Below, one piece after another: positions 36,110 through 44,347 of a DNA stretch of 64,000 bases. The stretch comes from Planococcus maritimus. GTDB lineage: Bacteria; Bacillota; Bacilli; Bacillales_A; Planococcaceae. How positions within the stretch are numbered: position 1 is the stretch's first letter; each line of letters begins with the position of its first letter. The notes under the pieces were generated by a model. The model was not told the origin of the DNA and did not search any database. It saw only the letters and a program-made list of their open reading frames with translations. Both the position numbers and the translations under genes were made by a program. The stretch lies in the NCBI RefSeq assembly GCF_001592825.1, contig NZ_LTZG01000001.1, positions 62,001-126,000 of the forward strand, written 5' to 3'.

Positions 36110-37111
36110 ATGGATCTGCTTTATCTCATTGTAGGCATGGTGATTATTACTTTCACATTGACCGATTTTATCTGGACGACTTTATGGGTTGATGGCGGCG
36201 CAGGGCCATTGACCCGCACGCTCACTACCGCTTACTGGACACTTCATAAACAAGCAAGCCGAAACCATTTCACACTCATGAGCCTCGCGGGGCCGATGAT
36301 TTTGGTCTTCACCCTGGCGACGTGGATCTTCCTATTGTGGGCGGGGTGGACTTTTATTTTTGCCAGTTCTGGAATGATTGTCGATACCAAAGATGGCGGC
36401 CCACTCTCATGGCTTGAATATGCCTATTTTGCAGGGTATTTAATTTTCACACTTGGTAATGGCGAATTTGCCCCGGAAGATGGCATCTGGCAAATCGTGA
36501 CGATTTTCGCGACGGGGACCGGCATGCTTTTTATCACTTTTGGCGTGACGTATTTATTACAAGTACTGAGCGCCGTTTCGGAAAAGCGTTCGCTCGCTTC
36601 TAGCATCAGCGGCATTGCCAAAGATCCCGCTTCATTCGTTAACGCATCATGGAACGGGAAAAATTTCGACAATTTGGATCTGCTCCTTGATACGTTCGCA
36701 AACGAATTAAGCCACTCGGTGTCGCAATATAACGCATATCCTGTACTCCATTATTATCGCAGCTCGACACACGACCGCTCACTGCCGGTCAACATCGTAG
36801 TGCTCGATGAATCTTTGACTTTTCTGCAGTATGGGATTCCTAACGAGATTCAGCCTAATACCTTATTGATGCAGGAACTCTCAAGTACCATCACCAGTTA
36901 TTTGGATACCTTGCATAGCTCATCCATCGATGCCTCTGCTGTATTGCCACCACATCAAGTGCTGGCTACTCTCGACAAGGCGATCCCGACTGTCGAACCA
37001 GAAAGCTATGCAACAGCGATAGAATCACTTGAATGGAGAAGGCGAAAGCTTTTGGGGCTTCTCGAGATGACGGGGGAACAATGGCCTGGCACAACTCAAA
37101 AAACCAAATGA
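36110..37111 (+). CDS. Two-segment potassium-channel-like membrane protein
   Basis: A 333-residue protein with membrane segments around 3-23, 60-82 and 145-168 and a pore-like loop before the last. The loop reads FTLGNGEFAPEDG, which keeps the TxGxG spacing of K+ channel filters but has Leu-Gly-Asn-Gly in place of the usual V/I-G-Y-G. The cytoplasmic tail (from about 170) is helical and lacks an RCK/TrkA-N motif. The frame runs open from 35912 over the SGNH promoter region; ATG at 36110 with TTAGGAGGG is the real start. Ion specificity is unknown. Confidence 0.75.
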   Translation: MDLLYLIVGMVIITFTLTDFIWTTLWVDGGAGPLTRTLTTAYWTLHKQASRNHFTLMSLAGPMILVFTLATWIFLLWAGWTFIFASSGMIVDTKDGGPLSWLEYAYFAGYLIFTLGNGEFAPEDGIWQIVTIFATGTGMLFITFGVTYLLQVLSAVSEKRSLASSISGIAKDPASFVNASWNGKNFDNLDLLLDTFANELSHSVSQYNAYPVLHYYRSSTHDRSLPVNIVVLDESLTFLQYGIPNEIQPNTLLMQELSSTITSYLDTLHSSSIDASAVLPPHQVLATLDKAIPTVEPESYATAIESLEWRRRKLLGLLEMTGEQWPGTTQKTK

Positions 37112-37305
37112 AATGAATGGTTGAATAAACAAGAATAGCCTTTGAGAACTTTCTAGACAGAGTTAAAGAAATACTGCGTGCACATGGCGCTGTTTTACAT
37201 TTCCTGCTTTTGTCGTTTTTTCCAAAAGATTTGAAGAGGGTGTTTTAATTGTTGCGTTTCAGGGAACAATTTGAAGGATGAGATTTTGAAATGGGAGGCT
37301 ATTTA

Positions 37306-38037
37306 ATGCAAACAACAATTCCTGCTTTATTGACAAAAGAAGATTTCACCAACCGCACCGACTTGCCCGACTGGTTGCTGCGCGAATACAAGACCTTTCA
37401 TGAGACGGTGACCGATAAGACCTTTCCGTGTTATTTCGGGAGAAGCGGCGAATTAAAAGGCGAGCTCCGCTATGCATACATAAGCCAGGACGACTGGTCA
37501 AACTTGCCCGGAGCCGTTGCGGAATTTCTAACTTTATTTGAAGACCCAAAGCATAAGCGCCACGGGCTGTTCGTGTTTGTGGAACCGTTCGCATCTGAAG
37601 GGCAGCTAGATGCTTACCGCAAGCAGTTCTGGGAGATCCTCCAGTATCTTCACGACATGGACGATACCGAATGGCCAGAACAAGCGCCACGGGACCCCGA
37701 TCATTATTTATGGGATTTTAACTTCAAAGGCGAACCTATTTTCATCTTTGGCAACGCACCTGCCTACAAACAACGCCGCACCCGCCATCTCGGCAATTCG
37801 ATGGTGCTCGGTTTCCAGCCGAGAAGAATATTTGAAGGGCTGACCGGTACTGAAAAAGGCGGCATCATGTCGCGCGAGAAAGTTCGGGAACGTGTGGAGA
37901 AATGGGATGAATTGCCGACTCACCCGGACATTAGCCATTTTGGCGATCCGGAACACAATGAATGGAAGCAGTTTTTCATCGGGGATGATGTGGAACCGGT
38001 CAAAGGCAAATGCCCGTTTTCACATAAAGAACTTTAA
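37306..38037 (+). CDS. YqcI/YcgG family protein (GntA-like haem enzyme family)
   Basis: A 243-residue protein of the YqcI/YcgG family. It ends in the family hallmark GKCPFSH near the C-terminus, and the core has FNFKGEPIFIFGNAPAYKQR and RHLGNSMVLGFQPR. One family member, GntA of guanitoxin biosynthesis, is a haem-dependent N-hydroxylase; whether this copy hydroxylates an amine is unproven. ATG at 37306 follows GGGAGG; an in-frame ATG at 37291 precedes it. Single gene with strong terminator. Confidence 0.85.
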   Translation: MQTTIPALLTKEDFTNRTDLPDWLLREYKTFHETVTDKTFPCYFGRSGELKGELRYAYISQDDWSNLPGAVAEFLTLFEDPKHKRHGLFVFVEPFASEGQLDAYRKQFWEILQYLHDMDDTEWPEQAPRDPDHYLWDFNFKGEPIFIFGNAPAYKQRRTRHLGNSMVLGFQPRRIFEGLTGTEKGGIMSREKVRERVEKWDELPTHPDISHFGDPEHNEWKQFFIGDDVEPVKGKCPFSHKEL

Positions 38038-38040
38038 CTA

Positions 38041-38078
38041 AAAAGCGTCCGCACGGTTTTCCCGTGCGGACGCTTTTT
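38041..38078. terminator. Bidirectional terminator
   Basis: AAAAGCGTCCGCACGG pairs with CCGTGCGGACGCTTTT around TTTTC; serves the YqcI-type gene and the convergent LacI-type gene. Confidence 0.92.
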
Positions 38079-38083
38079 TCTGC

Positions 38084-39067
38084 TCATCTTTTATTTTTCT
38101 GCCGCTCTTTGAACTTCTTCACCGTAGCGCCTTTTTCGAGTTGCAATTCGTCCTCGACGCCCTGGATCTCGTGTTCTTTTCCTTCAATCTGAGAAACCAG
38201 GCGATTTACCACTTGCTGGGCAAATGGCTGTGAAATGGATGGCGGCTTGACGGCAGTCAAACCGGAATTCTCTCCACCTTCTGCCGCCCCTAATGCCACG
38301 ATGCTGATCTCTTTAGGGACTTTGAAGCCAGCGCTAACCAAGGAATTGAATAATTGCTGTCCCTCTGCATAGCTCGCCACCACAAACGCACTAGTCGGTT
38401 TTTTGAATGAACGCAATTCACTTGCTATGGTATCAAAATCAGACCCATTTTGCGTCGAGTGGATGCGCTTTTTACGCAATTTCAATTGATGATGTGCCAA
38501 CGCTTCGTAATAGCCTTGAAGCTTTTCTCCGCTATCCGCCACATCACTCCCCACCCAAGCGATCTGCTCGTGGCCTTTCTCAGCAAGATGACTAGTGGCA
38601 AGGAATGCTGCTTTGCGGCCATCAAATGGTTTCTCTTCGCCGACTGTTTCTTCTGCTTGCAAGAATGCGGTAGTTTCATTTAAATACTTCTTGAATTCAT
38701 CAGCCAGGCTGCCCATTCCAATCACGCCGACTGCCCCGCTCACTAAAGCTTTGCTGTCTTCCATCGATTCACTGCCAGTCAAAGCATGGGCCGCCAACCG
38801 GTAGCCGGACGCCTGGGCTGTTTCAGTAAATTCGCGAATGCGGCAGAAATCATCAGCTGCGCAATCCTTCGAAAACAGCAATATAAGTTGCTTGGAAGCT
38901 TCAGGCGCCGCATGAGGCGTGCTGGCATTCCCGTAATTTAATTCGGCAAGGGCCTGCATCACTTTGTCATAAGTTTCCTTCTTAACTTGCTCAGGCCGGT
39001 TCAATACGCGTGACACTGTCGTTTGAGAGACTCCTGCATGCCTTGCCACTTCTGTAGTCGACACCAT
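38084..39067 (-). CDS. LacI family transcriptional regulator
   Basis: A 327-residue regulator. The N-terminal domain has the canonical TTEVARHAGVSQTTVSRVLN and the hinge region follows near residue 50; the rest is a periplasmic-binding-type ligand domain that is divergent and contains an unusual KLRKKRIHSTQNG stretch. The very C-terminus is lysine-rich (KKFKERQKNKR). No sugar transport or catabolic gene adjoins it, so the regulon is unknown. ATG at 39067 is placed by AGGAAGG; earlier ATGs at 39076 and 39073 touch that site. AT-rich palindromes lie 130-255 bases upstream. Confidence 0.88.
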   Translation of the reverse strand: MVSTTEVARHAGVSQTTVSRVLNRPEQVKKETYDKVMQALAELNYGNASTPHAAPEASKQLILLFSKDCAADDFCRIREFTETAQASGYRLAAHALTGSESMEDSKALVSGAVGVIGMGSLADEFKKYLNETTAFLQAEETVGEEKPFDGRKAAFLATSHLAEKGHEQIAWVGSDVADSGEKLQGYYEALAHHQLKLRKKRIHSTQNGSDFDTIASELRSFKKPTSAFVVASYAEGQQLFNSLVSAGFKVPKEISIVALGAAEGGENSGLTAVKPPSISQPFAQQVVNRLVSQIEGKEHEIQGVEDELQLEKGATVKKFKERQKNKR

Positions 39068-39196
39068 TTTCATCATCCTTCCTATTCATTCATTCGTTGA
39101 ATACACTATACCATATCAAAACGAGATATTCACCCGGACATTCGAAATTGTATTCCCGCACAGAAGTCGGCAAGCCTTTTGAAACAGATATTGACC

Positions 39197-39232
39197 AATT
39201 TATTTATGAATAAAATTATTCATAAATAAATT
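39197..39232. repeat. 36-bp perfect AT-rich palindrome
   Basis: Two 17-base arms separated by AA form a perfect inverted repeat; each arm contains TTATTCATAAATAAATT or its complement. Position is upstream of the LacI-type gene and behind the HNH gene. Confidence 0.85.
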
Positions 39233-39237
39233 CTTGT

Positions 39238-39260
39238 TTGAATAAATATAATTTATTCAA
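39238..39260. repeat. 23-bp perfect palindrome
   Basis: TTGAATAAAT and ATTTATTCAA flank ATA. It shares the GAATAAA/TTTATTC core with its two neighbours. Confidence 0.85.
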
Positions 39261-39302
39261 TTAAAAACCAGCTCCGCAACAACTCAGAGCGAGCCTTCTC
39301 CG

Positions 39303-39321
39303 ATGAATAAATTTTATTCAT
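39303..39321. repeat. 19-bp perfect palindrome
   Basis: ATGAATAAA and TTTATTCAT flank a single T. Third member of the cluster with the same core. Confidence 0.85.
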
Positions 39322-39343
39322 TCTAGTGGCGAATTATCAAAAA

Positions 39344-39375
39344 TGAAAAAAGCGTACAGCAATCGCTGCACGCCT
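39344..39375 (-). terminator. Terminator of the HNH-type gene
   Basis: GCGTACAGC and GCTGCACGC (one G-T pair) flank AATC, with T6 on the minus strand. Confidence 0.8.
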
Positions 39376-39381
39376 GAGTCG

Positions 39382-40272
39382 TTATTCTTCTATAAAGAAA
39401 TTATTTCTATGCCATCTGAAATAAGGAATGTTTGCCTCATCCGCTGCGATGCGCAAGTTTTTCTTCAAGCCATAACGGCCCGCTAATGGTTGGAGCTCTG
39501 CTGACATCCTAAGCGTGCCGGCTCCGGTAAAGGAAATCTGCCCGCTTTCATAAAGCGCCGCATGGTTGGCGCATAATAACACGCCATTCGCAGGATCGAT
39601 TCGCTCTGCATCATTGCTGTCTTTCCACGCTTTGCTATATACCGCTTTCAGCAGTGCGAGATTGTCAAGGCCGCAAATGGCGCATTTATTCTCCCAGCGC
39701 TCCAGTTGCAATGCTTTAAACTGGCTTTTCAACTCCCTGAATTTAAGCCGCAGCAAGTATTCAGAATCCATCATCCAGGCAGTCAAGGAATTGTATTTTT
39801 CCTCACGCACGGCATCGTAAACAAATTCCAATTGCTCGATATTGCGCCATTTTGATGACGATAATAATTCCAAAAATACCAATGCTAATGATTCATTGCA
39901 AGGGAATACATAACCTGAGTTTCCGTTTCCGTCTGGCTGGAAAGCGGAATATTTGAGTGGCAGATAATCTGCCACTACTTTGATGCACGACGCAATTTCC
40001 AACGGGGTGTCCAGCTCCAAGTATTCACAAGGCGCAAGCCATTCAGCTTGTGGCGTCCCTTCCGACTGAACGCGCGCATCTTCTTGTATAGTGCCAACCG
40101 CAACGAGCGCGCCCCTGACATAATGGAAGGTGCGGTCCCCTTTTTGCAGCGAGTTGACCCGCTCCCATGAATGCGGCGTGGCTCCCGATTTATCTTTCTT
40201 AGGCGCCCGGACTATCCCGAGGCGCTTTTCTTCTCTATAGGTTTCCCCCTGCATGACGATGTAGCTATTCAT
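39382..40272 (-). CDS. PUA/EVE-like domain plus HNH nuclease-type protein, catalytic His missing
   Basis: A 296-residue two-domain protein. The N-terminal part (about 1-100) looks like a PUA-like/EVE modified-base reader: HSWERVNSLQKGDRTFHYV then LVAVGTIQED. The middle has NGNSGYVFPC, the counterpart of the GNQGYL motif of related HNH endonucleases. The C-terminal zinc-bracket HNH unit has CAIC (197-200), PANG (Asn229) and LLCANH (Cys234, His237). In relatives the first HNH histidine sits in an ASHI-K-P-W motif; here it reads AVYSKAW (210-216), so the general-base histidine is Tyr212. It may be inactive or repurposed. ATG with AGGAGG. Single gene. Confidence 0.75.
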   Translation of the reverse strand: MNSYIVMQGETYREEKRLGIVRAPKKDKSGATPHSWERVNSLQKGDRTFHYVRGALVAVGTIQEDARVQSEGTPQAEWLAPCEYLELDTPLEIASCIKVVADYLPLKYSAFQPDGNGNSGYVFPCNESLALVFLELLSSSKWRNIEQLEFVYDAVREEKYNSLTAWMMDSEYLLRLKFRELKSQFKALQLERWENKCAICGLDNLALLKAVYSKAWKDSNDAERIDPANGVLLCANHAALYESGQISFTGAGTLRMSAELQPLAGRYGLKKNLRIAADEANIPYFRWHRNNFFIEE

Positions 40273-40394
40273 TACGTGCCTCCTGACAATTGCTTTCTTC
40301 TATTCTACCATCATTTCGCCATTTCCGCGCGGGCGCACGGCAACCTAAGCGAATGGCGGACAAGAAAAAACCATCCCCTAAAAGAGAATGGCTG

Positions 40395-41177
40395 TTAAAC
40401 TGCACGTGCGATCCGGCCAGGCGCAGCCGCTTTATACCAGCTATAGCAAAAAAGGACGATGAGCGCCAAGTCGATGCCATCTCCTCCATAATACATGATC
40501 AATGCCCCCATTTCCCCGTCCCTGGTCGCAACTCCAGTGGGCGGCGCGGCATAAAGGGTTTTCGCCAACACTTTATGGGCCGCAAACGCCATTATGAGGA
40601 CGACAGCGCGCAAACGGAAAGAATGCCGGTGAACTGTCAAGTCTGCGTATAGAATGGACCAAGTGAATACATAACCGGCCAACAATACATGAATATGAAC
40701 CAATGCATAAACCCACACTGACTGGTGCATCCATACAAATAAATCCGTCCGGTAGAGAATAAATAATCCCCCGAAATTCAACAACGCGGTCATGACGGGG
40801 TGGCTGACGATTAAAATGTACCGGCTATTCAATAGTCGACTCAAATGCCGAGCAGGCTTTACCGGCAAGCTTCTCATCAATAATGTCAATGGTTTGCCGT
40901 ATAGCAATATTAAAGGGGCTAGCATGCCGAGCAGCAAATGCCCTGCCATATGGGCGGAAAAACTTCGATGTGCTGCGTCCGCTAAAGGGCTTGCCAATGA
41001 AATGCCGGCGGCTGCCACGCCACTAAACCAAAACAAGTACCGGCGCAGAGGCCATTGTTTATAGCGTCTATTGGTCCAGGCGGCAAGCGCCGTATACAAT
41101 AGCAAGGACCCAGCGAGCACTACAACCGTTGCCAGCGGAAACCACAACACTGCGGGGCTAAGATGATGATGTAGCAT
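40395..41177 (-). CDS. ctaG: Cytochrome c oxidase assembly protein CtaG
   Basis: A 260-residue polytopic protein of the caa3-type CtaG family, needed in Bacillus for cytochrome caa3 oxidase assembly. About seven membrane segments; the conserved HMAGHLLLGMLAPLILLYGKP and LVHIHVLLAGYVFTW histidine motifs are present, and the C-terminal GGDGIDLALIVLFCYSWY is typical. The open frame extends to 41249, but ATG at 41177 follows the stop of the DUF2243 gene by four bases, giving a two-gene operon. Oxidase subunit genes are not in this window. Confidence 0.9.
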   Translation of the reverse strand: MLHHHLSPAVLWFPLATVVVLAGSLLLYTALAAWTNRRYKQWPLRRYLFWFSGVAAAGISLASPLADAAHRSFSAHMAGHLLLGMLAPLILLYGKPLTLLMRSLPVKPARHLSRLLNSRYILIVSHPVMTALLNFGGLFILYRTDLFVWMHQSVWVYALVHIHVLLAGYVFTWSILYADLTVHRHSFRLRAVVLIMAFAAHKVLAKTLYAAPPTGVATRDGEMGALIMYYGGDGIDLALIVLFCYSWYKAAAPGRIARAV

Positions 41178-41181
41178 CGCT

Positions 41182-41661
41182 TTATACAGGCCGCTCTTTC
41201 TTGGCCGATTCCGCAAGGGCGATCCCCGCGATGAGCAGGGCAGCGCCAAACAAATTCCAACTCAAGTCATAAGGCCAGAGCTCGACATGATAGCGGACTT
41301 GGTGAACCTTGAGCACCTTATGGTCGATGATGCCGTCAAATAACTGGAAGGCCCCGGAACCGATCAGGATAGAGGCTATCCAATACTTCATGCGGACCGC
41401 TTGGCGCCGTTTCAAATCTGCGAACAGGAATAGCCCGCCAACCGCCGCAAACCAGGCAAAAGAATTCAACAAGCCATCTGCTAAAATGCCGATTTGCGGT
41501 GTCGCTAAATCATAGAAATGATGCCATTGGAGCAATTGATGAAAAATGACTTCGTCGATAAATGCCATCGAGCCGATGCCGAATAATATGCCGGACCACA
41601 AACTCCGTTTATTGAGTGCGTGGGTCGACTCGCCTGCGGCTGCCTGTTCATTACTTGCCAT
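41182..41661 (-). CDS. DUF2243 membrane protein
   Basis: A 159-residue protein with four membrane segments and the DUF2243 pattern GILFGIGSMAFIDEVIFHQLLQWHHFYD, DGLLNSFAWF and LFDGIIDHKVLKVHQVR, rich in membrane histidines that could bind metal or haem. It is usually found beside ctaG, as here, so a role around oxidase biogenesis or copper is suspected but not shown. ATG at 41661 has GGAGGGG; four bases separate its stop from the ctaG start. Confidence 0.88.
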   Translation of the reverse strand: MASNEQAAAGESTHALNKRSLWSGILFGIGSMAFIDEVIFHQLLQWHHFYDLATPQIGILADGLLNSFAWFAAVGGLFLFADLKRRQAVRMKYWIASILIGSGAFQLFDGIIDHKVLKVHQVRYHVELWPYDLSWNLFGAALLIAGIALAESAKKERPV

Positions 41662-41676
41662 GTGCTGCCCCTCCAT

Positions 41677-42154
41677 TCTTTTTTCTGCTGATTCATTGAA
41701 AAAAGAGCCTCTGGCCAGACTCTTGACTCAGCGTCGATGCGGTTGCCATATCCGATCTCCGTTTCTTCTAACTTCGGCACGATTGCAGGAAAGAACCCGC
41801 CCATTTTCGAAGAATGGCCTTCATCAACTAGGCCCGTCGATCGCCGAAGGCCAGAAACTCTTCTCTATAAATGCTGCTGTTATTGTGAATTATAGGGACT
41901 TCCCGCCAGAAGTCAACCAATTAATTGCCAATTCCTGTCGTTTGACCGCGGCTCATCCTAAGCTCGAATCAAACGAGAATAGAGCAAAGCTTATTTCCCG
42001 AATGCTTACTGCCATAGGCTTTTGAACAGCTGCCTTTTCTTGCTTGCCAGCTTTCTTTTGAAACAGGTTTGGAAAACGATGATTACAGGAATACTACAGA
42101 AAGCATATGTGTACTACTCATCATGATTTCCCTGTTATAATGGGAGATATTACT
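41677..42154. other. Intergenic stretch without recognised gene
   Basis: About 480 bases between the DUF2243 gene and the small gene at 42171. The open frame on the plus strand up to 42025 has no ribosome site and begins inside the DUF2243 gene; I do not accept it. I saw no repeat or strong hairpin. Confidence 0.5.
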
Positions 42155-42170
42155 GAAGGAGATGATAGCG

Positions 42171-42368
42171 ATGGAAATGGGAACAATTAAAGGTTCGAGC
42201 ATGATGGTGAAAGTGGTGCGTGCCCTAATGGAAGAAGGCTGGTCTTTTACACCGAACGAAGTGGACATCATCGTCCGCGCCGAGCATCCTGAAACCGGCG
42301 AATCCATCTCCTTCCCTTCTTTTGGCAGCCTGAAAATGTGGCTTTACGAAAAAGGGCTTAGCTATTAA
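42171..42368 (+). CDS. Small conserved-looking hypothetical protein
   Basis: A 65-residue soluble protein (for example KVVRALMEEGWSFTPNEVDI and SFPSFGSLKMWLYEKGLSY). ATG at 42171 lies nine bases after GAAGGAG, and the gene ends in its own strong terminator, so it is probably real. Family not recognised. Confidence 0.65.
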   Translation: MEMGTIKGSSMMVKVVRALMEEGWSFTPNEVDIIVRAEHPETGESISFPSFGSLKMWLYEKGLSY

Positions 42369-42372
42369 CTGA

Positions 42373-42418
42373 AAAAGCTGTCCCGTTGCCGAATCGGCAG
42401 CAGGGACAGCTTTTTTTG
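42373..42418 (+). terminator. Terminator after the 65-residue gene
   Basis: AAAAAGCTGTCCC pairs with GGGACAGCTTTTT, with an inner TGCCGA/TCGGCA stem, followed by T7. Confidence 0.9.
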
Positions 42419-42464
42419 GGGTCATTTTAATTTCGTGATTGGCAATTCGACATATGTCGTAAGT

Positions 42465-42626
42465 TTACACGGATGCTTCAAGAATTTCCGGCTTTTTGCA
42501 TAGTGAAGCATTGACGCCTTGTTTTCTTAGTTCGGAAACGATGGCGCTGTTGGTTTTTCTGCACGCTTCATACGATTCATCGAACATTCTTTTCAACTGC
42601 TTCAATTGATTGGATTGACGGTTCAT
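42465..42626 (-). CDS. Small helical hypothetical protein
   Basis: About 53 residues, mostly helical (NQLKQLKRMFDESYEACRKT). ATG at 42626 has GGAGGGTG six bases upstream, which supports it; no family recognised and no terminator seen. Confidence 0.5.
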   Translation of the reverse strand: MNRQSNQLKQLKRMFDESYEACRKTNSAIVSELRKQGVNASLCKKPEILEASV

Positions 42627-42778
42627 TCGACACACCCTCCACTCGGATGACTTCCTAAACAAGTATACAGGGCAACTATGAACAAACTATTAACAAATGG
42701 CAAAAACTTTTCAAACCAGCGATTTTTATTTACTGCGTGATAACTGAGCGAAAGATCGGTTCAGCCGTCTGTACTAGC

Positions 42779-42809
42779 AAAAAAACCGCCTTCAAGAGGC
42801 GGTTTTTTC
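42779..42809 (-). terminator. Terminator of the abgT operon
   Basis: AAAAACCGCCT pairs with AGGCGGTTTTT around 5 bases; T-run on the minus strand. Confidence 0.9.
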
Positions 42810-42811
42810 GA

Positions 42812-44326
42812 TTACATGCGCAAGCTAATGCCAGGGCCAACCGGAATGCCGGTCAAGGCAAAGACGATCAGCATGACGAGCCAGACGCCAAAGAATATGA
42901 GGCTGTATGGCAGCATCAAGGAAATCAAGGTACCGAGCCCCGCCTTTTTATCGTATTCACGCATGAAAGCGAGCACAATAAGAATATACGGATTGAGCGG
43001 CGTGATGATGTTCGTCGATGAATCCGCAATGCGGAACGCCAATTGAACGAACGCTGGATGGTAATCCAATAGCATGAACATCGGGATGAAAATCGGCGCC
43101 ATCAATGCCCATTGAGCCGACCCACTGAAAATCAAGAGATTCAAAAGGGCTGCAAGGACGCTGAAGCCGACCATGATCGGCAAGCCTGTCATATTGATGC
43201 TCGTCAAAAATTCCGCACTATTGACGGCGAGCCAAATCCCTAAGTTGCTCCAGTTGAAATAATTGATAAACTGGGCAGCGGCAAAGATCAAAACGATATA
43301 GCCGGACATGTCTTTGATGGCATCGCCCATATAGGCAGGGATATCTTTTGATTCCGTGATTTTCTTCACGGTGATGCCGTAAGCAACCGCTACTGTAATG
43401 AAGAAAAATAAGATAATTGGCACAATTCCAGACAGGAAGGGAGACGGAATGATGCCACCGCCTTCATTTCTGACAGGAGAACCTGGGAAAAACAACAGCA
43501 AAGCAATCAAGCCAATATAGACAGCTGCAGCTAATAAAGCGTTTCGCAAGCCCTTATTTTCCTGCTTGGTTACCGGCTCAAACGATTTCGTGTTTTTGCC
43601 GGTATATGTACCGAGACGCGGCTCGATCAATTTCTCTGTTATGAGTGCCCCAACGATCGCCATGATAATGACAGATGCACTCATGAAATACCAGTTATCG
43701 ACTGGGGTGACGACCATCGTATCATCGATGGCTTTGGCGGCTTCGGTCGAAATCCCGGACAGTAGCGCGTCCGTTCCGGTAATCAGGATGTTGGCCGTGA
43801 AGCCGGCTCCCGTCCCAGCAAATCCTGCCGCAAGCCCTGCAAGCGGGTGTCTGCCGACTGAGGCGAAGACCATGGCAGCTAGTGGCGGTACGAGGATAAA
43901 GGCAGCATCTGAAGCTAAGTTCCCCATGATCCCCGTAAAAATAACGGCGTAAGTAACTAAAGATTTCGGTGCATTCAGGATGGATTTTTTAATGGCGGTT
44001 TCCATCAATCCGACGCGCTCTGCCAATCCAATACCAAGCATCATAACGAGTACGAGGCCGAGCGGCGCAAAGCCGGTGAAGTTATTGATGGTCTCGGCTA
44101 GGATATAGCGGATCCCTTCTCCCGAGACAAGACTTTGAATCGCCAACTCCTCACCTGTTCCTGGATGGACGACCGTCGTTCCGAGTGAACTCACTAGCCA
44201 TGACAGCAAGACGACAAACACGGCTAAGTATACAAAAATGAAGAATGGATCAGGCAAGCGGTTGCCCCACTTTTCAATAAAATTCAAAAATCCTTTTTTG
44301 TCTTGTTGTTCAGTCGGTGTTGTCAT
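42812..44326 (-). CDS. abgT: AbgT family transporter
   Basis: A 504-residue permease with about twelve membrane segments of the AbgT/MtrF family. The start GFLNFIEKWGNRLPDPFFIFVYLA and the re-entrant hairpin GLGVDxA-like and SGSAQWALMAPIFIPMF regions are typical, as are the later AFRIADSSTNIITPLNPY and PYSLIFF. Characterised members import p-aminobenzoyl-glutamate or export sulfonamides. Last gene of a five-gene minus-strand operon with three M20 amidohydrolases, which supports an import and hydrolysis role. ATG at 44326 with GGGAGGA. Confidence 0.93.
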   Translation of the reverse strand: MTTPTEQQDKKGFLNFIEKWGNRLPDPFFIFVYLAVFVVLLSWLVSSLGTTVVHPGTGEELAIQSLVSGEGIRYILAETINNFTGFAPLGLVLVMMLGIGLAERVGLMETAIKKSILNAPKSLVTYAVIFTGIMGNLASDAAFILVPPLAAMVFASVGRHPLAGLAAGFAGTGAGFTANILITGTDALLSGISTEAAKAIDDTMVVTPVDNWYFMSASVIIMAIVGALITEKLIEPRLGTYTGKNTKSFEPVTKQENKGLRNALLAAAVYIGLIALLLFFPGSPVRNEGGGIIPSPFLSGIVPIILFFFITVAVAYGITVKKITESKDIPAYMGDAIKDMSGYIVLIFAAAQFINYFNWSNLGIWLAVNSAEFLTSINMTGLPIMVGFSVLAALLNLLIFSGSAQWALMAPIFIPMFMLLDYHPAFVQLAFRIADSSTNIITPLNPYILIVLAFMREYDKKAGLGTLISLMLPYSLIFFGVWLVMLIVFALTGIPVGPGISLRM

Positions 44327-44347
44327 TCCCATTCCTCCCTTTTCGTT

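Noticed and set aside
39197-39321. CRISPR-like repeat array
   Set aside because: The repeats are palindromes of different length, spacers are 5 and 42 bases, and no cas genes are near.
41546-42025. Plus-strand open frame of 159 codons
   Set aside because: Starts inside the DUF2243 gene on the other strand, has no ribosome site and its composition is not protein-like.
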